Shown in pieces: positions 24,853 to 32,764 of a stretch of 42,073 nt of DNA. The notes below the pieces were generated by a model. The model was not told where the DNA came from, ran no database searches, and was given only the letters and a program-made list of their open reading frames with translations. Origin of the DNA: Acidobacteriota bacterium (GTDB lineage Bacteria > Acidobacteriota > Terriglobia > Acidiferrales > UBA7541); the NCBI GenBank assembly GCA_016201215.1, contig JACQDH010000252.1, positions 1-42,073 of the forward strand, given 5' to 3'. Within the stretch, counting starts at the first letter, position 1, and every line of letters begins with the position of its first letter. The translations under genes were made by a program, and so were the position numbers.

Positions 24853-26478
24853 ATGGGCTCAATCGGTCTCGAAGGGCCTCAGAGCGTCGCCACACAGGAG
24901 TCTGCCCGGGCGCTGGAGAAGCCGGGCTTACGTAGCCTGACCGCTTCTTTCCTGGCCAGCGACGCTGCCATCGTGCTCACGCTAGCGGCCACCGCCTGCC
25001 TGCTGCATTTTCTGGTCAACCTTTCCGCTGCCCGATGGTACGGTTTTTTCCGGGATGAACTCTACTACGCTGCCTGTGGCGAGCATCTGGCCTGGGGCTA
25101 CGTTGATCAGGCTCCTTTAATCGCCGTGATCGCCCGGCTGACCCGCTGGCTGCTGGGCGATTCGCTGTTCGCCTTGCGATTTTTCCCGTCGCTTTCGGCC
25201 GCGGCCAAGGTGTTGCTGGCCGGCTGGATGGCGCGCGAGCTGGGCGGCCGTCGCTACGCGCAAGCGCTGGCCGCAACCTGCGTCCTGATCGCTCCCATTT
25301 ATTTAACCTTCGACAATCTGCTCACCATGAACGCTTTTGAGCCGGTCTTCTGGATGTTGTGCGCGGCCATCGGTATGCGCATCGTCCGGCAAGAGCGTCC
25401 GCGTCTCTGGCTGCTGTTCGGGCTGGTGGCGGGTCTGGGGCTGCTCAACAAGCATTCCATGTTGTTCTTCGGCTCGGGCGTGTTTGTGGGGCTGCTGGTG
25501 ACTCCGGGACGCCGCTTCTTCCGGGGCAAGTGGATCTGGCTAGGCGGGCTGCTGTCGTTTGTCATTTTCCTGCCCAACCTCGTCTGGGAGGCGCGGCACG
25601 CCTGGCCCACCCTGGAGATCCTGCAATTTGTCGGCAAGATGAAAAACGTTCCGGTGGCCCCGCTCAGCTTTATTCTCGAGCAAACGCTGCTGGTTCATCC
25701 CCTGGCCACGCCCGTGTGGGTTGCCGGCTTGTACTTCTTCTTGCGAGCGAAGGAGGGCGAGCCATATCGCTTCCTGGGATGGACCTACCTGGTCGTGCTG
25801 CTCGAGATGCTGATCCTTAAGGGCCGGATCTACTATCTTGCGCCGATCTACCCGATGCTTCTGGCCGCGGGAGCCGTGTGGATTGAGCAGCAGATCCGCG
25901 CGCGCGGCTGGAATTGGATGAAGCCTGCCCTCCTCGCGCCGCTGGTCGTCGGTGGGGTCCTCGCTGCACCGCTGGCGCTGCCGCTGCTTCCGGCCGAGGC
26001 CACCATCCAGTACTCGAATTTCTGGGACGTCGAAGACGTCAAAGTGGAAAACCACGAATTGGGGCGGATGCCGCAGCTTTTTGCCGACATGTTCGGTTGG
26101 GAGAACCAGGTGGCCACCGTGGCCCGTGTTTTTCACAGCCTGCCCGCCTCCGAGCAGGCGCGGTGCACGATTTTCGCCTCGAATTACGGTGAGGCCGGCA
26201 CGATCGACTACTTCGGTGCGCCCTACGGGCTGCCCAAGGCCATCAGCGCCCACAACAGCTACTATCTCTGGGGACCGGGGAGCTCGACGGGCCAGGTCGT
26301 CATCACCCTGGGCCTCCCGAGGGAAGACCTGGAGCCGGTGTTCGCAGAGATCGAGCAAGTCGCTACGATCAACCACGGGTACGCCATGCCGGATGAAAAC
26401 AATCTCCCGGTCTTCATCTGCCGGGCACCAAAGATGGGCTTGCAGCAGGCCTGGCCGAAACTGAAGGTGTACGACTAA
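24853..26478 (+). CDS. Glycosyltransferase family 39 (ArnT/PMT-like) membrane protein
   Basis: A 541-residue integral membrane protein with about eleven hydrophobic segments up to residue 380 and a soluble C-terminal part. The first external loop reads RWYGFFRDELYYAACGEHLA, with the conserved acidic residues (D-E) of GT-C enzymes that use polyprenyl-phosphate sugars, followed by WGYVDQAPLIAVIARL. This pattern is typical of the PMT_2 family (Pfam term), which modifies lipids or proteins with sugars on the outer face. Further loops include LTMNAFEPVFWML and NKHSMLFFGSG. Substrate cannot be derived. The start is the ATG at 24853, after ACGGAGCCGTTTC. The next gene encodes an exported duplicated-domain protein behind its own promoter. 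Confidence 0.82.
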   Translation: MGSIGLEGPQSVATQESARALEKPGLRSLTASFLASDAAIVLTLAATACLLHFLVNLSAARWYGFFRDELYYAACGEHLAWGYVDQAPLIAVIARLTRWLLGDSLFALRFFPSLSAAAKVLLAGWMARELGGRRYAQALAATCVLIAPIYLTFDNLLTMNAFEPVFWMLCAAIGMRIVRQERPRLWLLFGLVAGLGLLNKHSMLFFGSGVFVGLLVTPGRRFFRGKWIWLGGLLSFVIFLPNLVWEARHAWPTLEILQFVGKMKNVPVAPLSFILEQTLLVHPLATPVWVAGLYFFLRAKEGEPYRFLGWTYLVVLLEMLILKGRIYYLAPIYPMLLAAGAVWIEQQIRARGWNWMKPALLAPLVVGGVLAAPLALPLLPAEATIQYSNFWDVEDVKVENHELGRMPQLFADMFGWENQVATVARVFHSLPASEQARCTIFASNYGEAGTIDYFGAPYGLPKAISAHNSYYLWGPGSSTGQVVITLGLPREDLEPVFAEIEQVATINHGYAMPDENNLPVFICRAPKMGLQQAWPKLKVYD

Positions 26479-26569
26479 CCCGGGCTGCGGCGCGCTGCTT
26501 CAGCGACGCACGTCTTGCCACGGTGGAACTTCAGGTTCAAGTTTCTGCGACCGCGAAATTCCGGCTGGT

Positions 26570-26575
26570 TATAAT
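26570..26575 (+). promoter_or_regulatory. -10 box before the duplicated-domain gene
   Basis: A perfect TATAAT preceded by CTGGT, 15 bases before the ATG at 26591. The transcript would have a leader of roughly nine bases, too short for a normal ribosome binding site. No clear -35. Confidence 0.5.
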
Positions 26576-26590
26576 CCGCTCGTTTGCGTC

Positions 26591-27892
26591 ATGCGGCCCT
26601 CTCCCACAGCGGATTCGGCTCCGATCTCCCGGCCCGGCGCGGCCCTGGTCGTGGTTTTCCTGGTCTGGGCGCTCGTCCCGGTGGCCGCCGCACCCATCCG
26701 GCCAACCGATCCGGGGCAAGGAGCGCCGGCGACGGATCAAGGAACACCCGCCGTCGCCGGCCGGGTGCTCTACCAGGATGATCTCCACACCATGCGACGT
26801 TGGAGGGAGGGCACCGACGGCGCCTGCAAGACGGCCTACGCCGACGTCGGCTTCGTCGTCGAGGATGTTCCGCCTCCGGGCTCCTGCGAATTCGATCTCG
26901 TGCAAGCCGGCTACTTCACCGGGAACGTGCGGATCGAGGTTTCCCTGCGCCTCCGCCGGGGAAACCAGAACGGGACGTTTGGACTCAAGTTCGGCCGCGT
27001 GGGCGAAGACAATCGCTTGTTCCACACCTTCACCCTGTCTGCCGCGGGGACTTACGACCTGGCGCTCAACGACGGCGAATGGCGCGTCCTGATCCCCCGC
27101 ACGCAGGACCCGGTTGTCCAGCAGGGTTACGGCGCGCTCAACCGCCTGGCGCTGGAGATCCGCGGGGGTCGCGCGATTCTCTGCTTCGTCAACGACAAGC
27201 TGGTGGGCTCGGTCGTCTCCCCACGCGAGGTCCGCGGCCACATCGGGCTCTATCTCGATGAAGTGGGCATGGAGGCCGTGTTCACTGATCTTCGCGTGAT
27301 GGATCTGGGGAGCGCGGCCCCGCCCCCGGCGGTTGGGCGCGTGATCTTTGAAGACGACTTCTTCAGCAGACGGAACTGGCCGGAGGGCACCGCGGCGCCC
27401 TGCAAGACCTATTACACTGATGCCGGCTATGGCATCGAAGACGTCGCGCCCGAGGGTACCTGCGAGTTCACCCTGGCCAACGTGGGAAGCCTGCCGGCCA
27501 ACGTGCGGATTGAAGTCTCCGCGGCCCTGCGCAGGGGCAGCCCGAGGAGCGCGTTCGGACTGAAATTCGGCAAGTCCCTGCCGGACAACCGGTTCTTCTA
27601 TACCTTCACGGTCAACGCGGACGGCGCCTATCGCCTCTCCCTGTGGAACGGGGAGTGGCGCTCGCCGATCGACCTGACCGTGGACCCCGTCCTCAACAAG
27701 GGCTACGGCGCGGTGAATCGCCTGGCTGTGGAGATCCGCGGGCGCACCATTCGTTGCTTTGTCAACGAAAAGCTTGTCGGTTCGACGGTTTCGACCGAAG
27801 ACGTCCGCGGCGAGACGGGCCTGTTTATCGCCCGGGCGGGTATGGAAGTGGTCTTCAGCAGACTGCGCGTCCTGGAACTCACCGATCGTTAG
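26591..27892 (+). CDS. Exported protein with two tandem copies of a beta-sandwich-like domain
   Basis: A 433-residue protein. Residues 15-35 (GAALVVVFLVWALVPVAAAP) form a signal peptide or membrane anchor. After it come two homologous units, about residues 56-237 and 245-430. Both open with GRVxxxDDxxxxRxWxEGT and CKTxYxDxGxxxEDV, continue with CEFxLxxxGxxxxNVRIEVS, then FGLKFGxxxxDNRxFxTFT, YGAxNRLAxEIRG, CFVNxKLVGSxVSxxxVRG and end VFxxLRVxxL. The pattern of alternating strands and the phrase xFxVNDxLVG recall laminin-G/concanavalin-like domains such as those in DUF1080-type proteins, but I cannot assign one. One unit is clearly a copy of the other. Each unit has two conserved cysteines that may form a disulphide. 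Function unknown; carbohydrate or surface binding is a guess. Confidence 0.75.
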   Translation: MRPSPTADSAPISRPGAALVVVFLVWALVPVAAAPIRPTDPGQGAPATDQGTPAVAGRVLYQDDLHTMRRWREGTDGACKTAYADVGFVVEDVPPPGSCEFDLVQAGYFTGNVRIEVSLRLRRGNQNGTFGLKFGRVGEDNRLFHTFTLSAAGTYDLALNDGEWRVLIPRTQDPVVQQGYGALNRLALEIRGGRAILCFVNDKLVGSVVSPREVRGHIGLYLDEVGMEAVFTDLRVMDLGSAAPPPAVGRVIFEDDFFSRRNWPEGTAAPCKTYYTDAGYGIEDVAPEGTCEFTLANVGSLPANVRIEVSAALRRGSPRSAFGLKFGKSLPDNRFFYTFTVNADGAYRLSLWNGEWRSPIDLTVDPVLNKGYGAVNRLAVEIRGRTIRCFVNEKLVGSTVSTEDVRGETGLFIARAGMEVVFSRLRVLELTDR

Positions 27893-27927
27893 AGCAGATC
27901 TAACGGTGGGCTGAACTTGTCCCGAAC

Positions 27928-27942
27928 CCCGACTTCGTCGGG
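27928..27942. terminator. Hairpin between convergent genes
   Basis: CCCGAC and GTCGGG pair around the loop TTC in the gap between the duplicated-domain gene and mdh, which face each other. There is no T-run on either side; a shared stop signal is possible. Confidence 0.35.
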
Positions 27943-28004
27943 CTAAACTCCGCGAGAGACCCAGCCGCGAGTTGCTTCGCTTTCCCGTGCGCTGGGCATC
28001 GCCG

Positions 28005-28943
28005 CTACAATCCCAGGACGGTGATCAGTTCGCGCACCGACGCCGCAGACTTCTGCAGCGCGGCGTTTTCCTCCGGCGTCAGCTTGATCTCGATGATCTG
28101 CTCGACGCCGCGCGCGCCCAGCTTCACTGGCACGCCGACGAACAATCCATTGATGCCGTACTCCCCCTCGAGGTAAACCGCGCAGGGCAGGATTTTCTTC
28201 TTGTCTTTGAGGATGGCTTCGACCATCTCCACCACCGCGGCCGAAGGCGCGTAATAGGCCGAGCCGGTCTTGAGCAGGTTGACGATCTCCGCGCCGCCCT
28301 TGCGCGTGCGATCTACGATGGCCGCGATGCGCTCCTTGGGCAGTAGGTCGGGCAGCGGGATGCCCGCCACGGTCGAGTAGCGCGGTAGCGGCACCATGTC
28401 GTCGCCGTGGCCCCCGAGCACAAACGAGTGCACGTTTTCCACCGACACGCCAAGCTCCACGGCCACGAAGGTGCTCATGCGCGAAGAGTCGAGGACGCCG
28501 GCCATGCCCATCACGCGATTCTTCGAGAAACCGCTGAGCTTGTACGCCGCCTGGGCCATGGCGTCCAGCGGGTTGGTGACCATGATCAGGATGGCATTGG
28601 GGGAGAACTTGACCACCTGCTCGACGACCGCCTTGATCACGTCGTAGTTGGCCCGCAGCAGGTCGTCGCGACTCATCCCGGGTTTGCGTGGGAACCCTGC
28701 CGTGATCACCACGAGGTCGCTGTTGGCGGTCTCGCGGTAGTCGCCCGCGGCGGTGGTGATGCCGAGGGCCCGCGCATCGCTTCGCTGGATGGGGCCGGAT
28801 TCGAGCATGTCGAGGGCTTTGCCCGCCGGCACTCCTTCCAGAATATCGGTCAGGACGACGTCGGCCAGCTCTGCATCCACGATGCGCTGCGCCGTCGTGG
28901 AGCCGACGAAGCCCCCGCCGACTACGGTCACTTTTTTTCGCAT
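28005..28943 (-). CDS. mdh: Malate dehydrogenase
   Basis: A 312-residue NAD-dependent enzyme of the lactate dehydrogenase-like malate dehydrogenase group, oxidising malate to oxaloacetate. The N-terminal Rossmann motif is [18 protein letters not shown] (third G is the usual GxGxxG position with GGGFVG). Substrate arginines are in [20 protein letters not shown] (R86 is the malate/lactate-selecting position, R92 binds the carboxylate). The catalytic histidine is in [16 protein letters not shown] and D in [11 protein letters not shown]. Length and the ending around LITVLGL fit the family. CAGGAGCG lies before the ATG. It lies 111 bases after icd on the same strand; together the two give consecutive TCA-cycle capacity with sdhCAB nearby. 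Confidence 0.95.
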   Translation of the reverse strand: MRKKVTVVGGGFVGSTTAQRIVDAELADVVLTDILEGVPAGKALDMLESGPIQRSDARALGITTAAGDYRETANSDLVVITAGFPRKPGMSRDDLLRANYDVIKAVVEQVVKFSPNAILIMVTNPLDAMAQAAYKLSGFSKNRVMGMAGVLDSSRMSTFVAVELGVSVENVHSFVLGGHGDDMVPLPRYSTVAGIPLPDLLPKERIAAIVDRTRKGGAEIVNLLKTGSAYYAPSAAVVEMVEAILKDKKKILPCAVYLEGEYGINGLFVGVPVKLGARGVEQIIEIKLTPEENAALQKSAASVRELITVLGL

Positions 28944-29054
28944 GATGGCGCTCCTGCAGGAAGTAGGAATTCGTGCTGCTGCGATGGAAGTTCTTGGGGT
29001 CGAAGGGGCACAGGATGCTGCGCCCCTGCTGATTCCGTTTGCCCGCTGCGGGCC

Positions 29055-30476
29055 TCAGTCCGCGGCGACCTTCGCCTCCATGTTCTGGATGATGGCGGAG
29101 GCAAACTCCGAGGTGCGCAACTTGGTCGCGCCTTCCATCAGCCGCTCGAGGTCGTAGGTCACGCGCTTCTGCTGGATGGTGCGGGTGATACCGTCTTCGA
29201 TCAGCCGCGCCGCCTCGCCCCAGCCCAGGAAGTCGAACATCATCACCCCGGCCAGCATGACCGCGGCGGGATTGATCACGTCCTTATCGGCGTACTTGGG
29301 TGCCGTACCATGGGTGGCTTCAAAGCAGCCGTAGCCGTCGCCGATATTTGCGCCGGGAGCCACGCCGAGCCCGCCCACCTGCGCCGCGCAGGCGTCGGAA
29401 AGATAGTCGCCGTTCAGGTTGGGCGTGGCCAGCACTTCGTATTCATCGGCGCGGGTCACCACCTGCTGGAAGATCGAATCGGCAATCCGGTCGTTCACCA
29501 GCAGCTTTTTCTTCCACTGGCCCTTGCCGTGGGTCGCATAGATCGCCTCGAGCACCTGCTTGACCTCGGCATAGATTTCTTTCTTGAACGCGTCGGTGGC
29601 CTGCTCCAGCCCGGGCTCGATCATCGCCGCATTCTGCTCGATGCTGAGATTCGGGTTGCGGTCCACGTTATCCACGATCCAACTCTCGCGCTCCGTGATG
29701 ATGTGCTGGCGGAATTCGTCCTTGGCCAGCTCGTAGCCCCAGTCGCGGAAGCCGCCCTCGGTGAATTTCTGAATGTTGCCCTTGTGCACCAGCGTGACGA
29801 GGCGCCGCTGGTGGTCCAGCGCGTGCTGGATCGCGCGCCGCACCAGCCGCTTGGTGCCTGTCGGCGAAATGGGCTTGATACCCACGCCGGAGTCCCAGCG
29901 AATCTGCTTGCCCGTGCCCTTCAACATCTCGTTGTTGAGGAACTCCAGGAGCTTTTTCACCTCGGGTGTACCGGATTTCCACTCGATCCCGGCGTATACG
30001 TCCTCGGTGTTCTCGCGGAAGATCATGACGTTCATGCGCTCCGGGTGCTTCACCGGCGACGGGATGCCGGGGATGTAACGCACCGGACGGATGCAGGCGT
30101 ACAGGTCCAGGATCTGGCGCAGCGCCACGTTGAGCGAGCGGATGCCGCCGCCCACCGGAGTGGTCAGCGGGCCCTTGATGGCCACGCGGAAGTCGCGGAT
30201 GGCATCCGTGGTATCCTGCGGCAACCACTGATTGAACTGGTTGAAGGCTTTTTCGCCGGCGAAAACCTCGAACCACGCCACCTTGCGCTTGCCGTTGTAC
30301 GCGCGCTCGACTGCAGCGTCGAACACGCGGCGCGAGGCCTTCCAGATGTCGCGCCAGGTGCCGTCGCCTTCAATGAAGGGGATGACCGGGCGGTCGGGCA
30401 CGCGGTACGTGTTGCCGATGTACTCGATGGCTTTGCCATCGGAGGGTATGGGGAGGCCGTTGTAGGACTGCTTCAT
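29055..30476 (-). CDS. icd: NADP-type isocitrate dehydrogenase
   Basis: A 473-residue decarboxylating isocitrate dehydrogenase. The isocitrate site is [20 protein letters not shown], with the serine that is phosphorylated in E. coli and the arginines in IRPVRYIPG. Other marks are [20 protein letters not shown] at the start, [20 protein letters not shown], and [20 protein letters not shown] with [20 protein letters not shown] at the coenzyme site. The length exceeds the E. coli enzyme (416) by about 55 residues; an insertion near residues 280-330 ([11 protein letters not shown]...[12 protein letters not shown] region) accounts for part. Coenzyme choice (NADP) is inferred from overall similarity. 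The ATG at 30474-30476 follows AGAGAGGTGACC. mdh follows in the same direction. Confidence 0.93.
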   Translation of the reverse strand: MKQSYNGLPIPSDGKAIEYIGNTYRVPDRPVIPFIEGDGTWRDIWKASRRVFDAAVERAYNGKRKVAWFEVFAGEKAFNQFNQWLPQDTTDAIRDFRVAIKGPLTTPVGGGIRSLNVALRQILDLYACIRPVRYIPGIPSPVKHPERMNVMIFRENTEDVYAGIEWKSGTPEVKKLLEFLNNEMLKGTGKQIRWDSGVGIKPISPTGTKRLVRRAIQHALDHQRRLVTLVHKGNIQKFTEGGFRDWGYELAKDEFRQHIITERESWIVDNVDRNPNLSIEQNAAMIEPGLEQATDAFKKEIYAEVKQVLEAIYATHGKGQWKKKLLVNDRIADSIFQQVVTRADEYEVLATPNLNGDYLSDACAAQVGGLGVAPGANIGDGYGCFEATHGTAPKYADKDVINPAAVMLAGVMMFDFLGWGEAARLIEDGITRTIQQKRVTYDLERLMEGATKLRTSEFASAIIQNMEAKVAAD

Positions 30477-30561
30477 GATGGTCACCTCTCTAGGTTTGGG
30501 CGCGGCGAAACGCGCGAGAGGCTGCGCCGGCGGCGGTCGGCGCTTCCCGCTCGAACTGCAC

Positions 30562-30570
30562 ACAATAGCA
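30562..30570 (-). promoter_or_regulatory. Extended -10 before icd
   Basis: TGCTATTGT on the minus strand, 86 bases before the icd ATG. It has the TG extension seen in other promoters of this window. No clear -35. Confidence 0.4.
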
Positions 30571-30716
30571 TAAACCGAAACGCCTCGCACCAATCACTTG
30601 AATGCGCAGGGGGGTCCCGACTGGCCCGCCAGGCTCGGGCTTCCGGGCCGGGAATGAAGCATGCAGCCTGCCTACCAAGCCGCCGTACCAGAATGAAACC
30701 CCACGCCAAGCTGGGT

Positions 30717-31592
30717 TCAGGGAGATGGGGTTCTCTGCGCAGCCGGGGTGGGCGCAGGTGAGGGCTCCGGGCGGATGAAAGGCAGCTTCAGCTTGCGAGA
30801 GATATCCGGCAAGAACTCGCGGAGCACATCGAAGCCCATGTCGATGCCGATGTTGATACCCGTCCACTTTGCGGCATGCCCGAACCCCCGCGGGTTGTCC
30901 GGGTGATACAGATTGCCGAGGCTCACCGAACTGGCGGTTCCCAGCCATTCGGAAAAATTAAACATCGTCTGCCCCGAGTCGGAATGTGCCAGAAAGGTAT
31001 GGCGGATGGCATGGACAGACCGTTTCCCGCCGCTGCCGTGTCCCATGCGAAAGTAGCGCGGGTCCTCCCGAAAGATGGCCGGATAGAAAAAAATCCCGAA
31101 GAAATTGTCTGATGCTTGGTCGGCCAGTGCTGCGCCGTAGCGCTTGCCGAAGCCCGCGCCGCCCTGGCCGAAAGGCGCATCGTTATTCTGCGCCTGGTTC
31201 AGCCCGGCTTGGAAGCCGGCAATCACAAAGGTCACCGGCTCGGCCGTATCCTGAACGAACAACATCAACTTCTCGCCCGCGCCCAGCGAGCAGGGCGCCG
31301 CGCCGCGCCGGGCATGTGGGCGGTGCGCGTTTCGCAGCTCGAGCTTGCGGGTGATGAAAACCGAAGTCTTCTTGAACGGGCCGTCATATCGGTCGAGGCT
31401 CTGGAACGACTCCGGTTCAATGCAACCTCCGCCGTTTGCCTGTGCAGGCGGAGCAATGGCTGTTTGCGCTGCGGAAGCCGCCGGAGGTGCCGTAGCCAGG
31501 ACTCCCTGTCCGAACAGGCTGCGGCCGCTTGACAGTAGGGCGAGGCAAGCAAGAAGAATCGCCCCTCGGTCAAGATCAGGACTGTGTCTCAT
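30717..31592 (-). CDS. Exported protein of unknown function
   Basis: A 291-residue protein with a signal peptide (GAILLACLALLSSGRSLFGQ, cleavage after a GQG-like site) and a low-complexity Ala/Pro linker to about residue 52. The main part contains YFRMGHGSGGKRSVHAIRHT, then FNFSEWLGTASSVSLGNLYH with PDNPRGFGHAAKW, and GINIGIDMGFDVLREFLPDI. I associate this arrangement with a family often found in Acidobacteriota whose role is unknown. Amphipathic segments rich in Gly and aromatic residues would suit an outer-membrane location. The tail is Pro/Ala-rich. The ATG at 31592 follows GGGGAAACC, and an extended -10 lies 31 bases upstream. It is in line with the metallophosphoesterase gene but has its own promoter. 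Confidence 0.7.
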   Translation of the reverse strand: MRHSPDLDRGAILLACLALLSSGRSLFGQGVLATAPPAASAAQTAIAPPAQANGGGCIEPESFQSLDRYDGPFKKTSVFITRKLELRNAHRPHARRGAAPCSLGAGEKLMLFVQDTAEPVTFVIAGFQAGLNQAQNNDAPFGQGGAGFGKRYGAALADQASDNFFGIFFYPAIFREDPRYFRMGHGSGGKRSVHAIRHTFLAHSDSGQTMFNFSEWLGTASSVSLGNLYHPDNPRGFGHAAKWTGINIGIDMGFDVLREFLPDISRKLKLPFIRPEPSPAPTPAAQRTPSP

Positions 31593-31623
31593 GGTTCGGT
31601 TTCCCCGGCGCGCGAGGGGCGCA

Positions 31624-31632
31624 ATTCTAGCA
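31624..31632 (-). promoter_or_regulatory. Extended -10 before the exported unknown
   Basis: TGCTAGAAT on the minus strand, in the 46-base gap after the metallophosphoesterase stop. It shares CGTGnTAGAAT with the four promoters of the small genes at 36.5-38 kb. Confidence 0.5.
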
Positions 31633-31638
31633 CGGCGA

Positions 31639-32736
31639 CTAGGGTCCGGGCGCCGCGGCCTTGAGTTCAAAAGAGTCTTTGCGTTTCCAGGAGGCCGATT
31701 TTCCCCGCAGGTCGAGCTTGAACATTTCAAATGTCAGCTTCTGCTGATGAAGGCTGATCTTGCAGTAATGGTAGGTGGGGCCTTTTTCGCGATAGAAATC
31801 CTTCGCATCCCGCGCCACCCCGTATGGTGTGGCGCCGCCTCCTGCCGTCACCACGTAAGTGATCCCGTTCTCCATGTAGCGCTCGTAATTGTGATTGTGC
31901 CCGGAGAGAACCAGGATTTTAGGCCGCGGATGGGCCCGCGACCATTCCTCGAGCATCTCTTTGAGCTGTCCTTCTGCGGCCTGCACCTTATGTCCTCCGC
32001 GGCTGAGCTTGAGCCCGCCCGGGCAGGGAGGTCGAAAGGCCTCTCCGGACGGATGCGAAATGACAGGGCGGTGCAGCACAACAATCAGGAAATCGGTTCC
32101 CTCGGGCACCTGCTCCAACTCGTCGCGCAGCCAAACTCCCTGCGGTGTGTTTTCCGAGTACGGATCCTGGCTATCGAGCAGAATAAAAAAGGAATTGGCG
32201 TAGCGCAGAGAGTACCAGCCTCTCTCCTTGAGCTGAGGAAAATCCTTCAAGGCAGGAAAATGGTCGAAGAACTTGACTTGCCCGCCGCCGCTTTTGTCGT
32301 GGTTGCCCAGGATCGATAAGATCTCGATCCGGCGGTCGCGCAGGGCCTCAGTCTCCTCGTCAAAAACCCTCCAGTCGTCGTCATTGCCGCCTTTGAGCAC
32401 CACGTCCCCGGTGATGAGCACGAAGTCCGGTTTTGGCGTGAGTTGCGCGACGCGATCGGTCAGCGCCTGGCGCGCCGTGGGGCTGCTGGTCTCGCATTTT
32501 TGCGGGTCGGTGAAGCGGATGTCGCCATAGACGATGAAGCTGTGCGTCTCCGGGGTGACGGCGATCTGTGGCGCCTGTTCCTTGGGTGCCGCTTCCTGCG
32601 CTCGCGCCGCCGGGATCGCTCCGCCGCACACGCCCAGCAGCACGACCAACAGCAGCGCGCGGAGCGTGGACTTGCCTTGTCTCGCGAATGGGAAATGTCC
32701 TTGCCTTGAGAAACTCCCTGAGCCTGTGGTCACCAC
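31639..32736 (-). CDS. Exported calcineurin-like metallophosphoesterase
   Basis: A 365-residue protein. The metal-binding series is complete: FIVYGDIRFTD, VLITGDVVLKGGNDDD, LSILGNHDKSG, LIVVLHRPVIS and LVLSGHNHNYERYM. This resembles purple-acid-phosphatase-like phosphoesterases; phosphomonoesterase or phosphodiesterase activity cannot be told apart. A hydrophobic stretch, RALLLVVLLGVCGGAIPAAR, followed by AQ, forms the signal peptide, with an unusually long positively charged N-terminal part of about 24 residues. The GTG at 32734-32736 is preferred because GGGAGGCTCAGA stands just before it; starts farther upstream would lie inside glnE. It begins 28 bases after the glnE stop. Confidence 0.85.
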   Translation of the reverse strand: MVTTGSGSFSRQGHFPFARQGKSTLRALLLVVLLGVCGGAIPAARAQEAAPKEQAPQIAVTPETHSFIVYGDIRFTDPQKCETSSPTARQALTDRVAQLTPKPDFVLITGDVVLKGGNDDDWRVFDEETEALRDRRIEILSILGNHDKSGGGQVKFFDHFPALKDFPQLKERGWYSLRYANSFFILLDSQDPYSENTPQGVWLRDELEQVPEGTDFLIVVLHRPVISHPSGEAFRPPCPGGLKLSRGGHKVQAAEGQLKEMLEEWSRAHPRPKILVLSGHNHNYERYMENGITYVVTAGGGATPYGVARDAKDFYREKGPTYHYCKISLHQQKLTFEMFKLDLRGKSASWKRKDSFELKAAAPGP

Positions 32737-32764
32737 TCTGAGCCTCCCGAGAACACTGAATTCA

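Noticed and set aside
28407-30761. A 784-codon + strand frame opposite mdh and icd
   Set aside because: Composition rich in His, Arg and Gly as typical for antisense of GC-rich genes; mdh and icd on the other strand are unmistakable.
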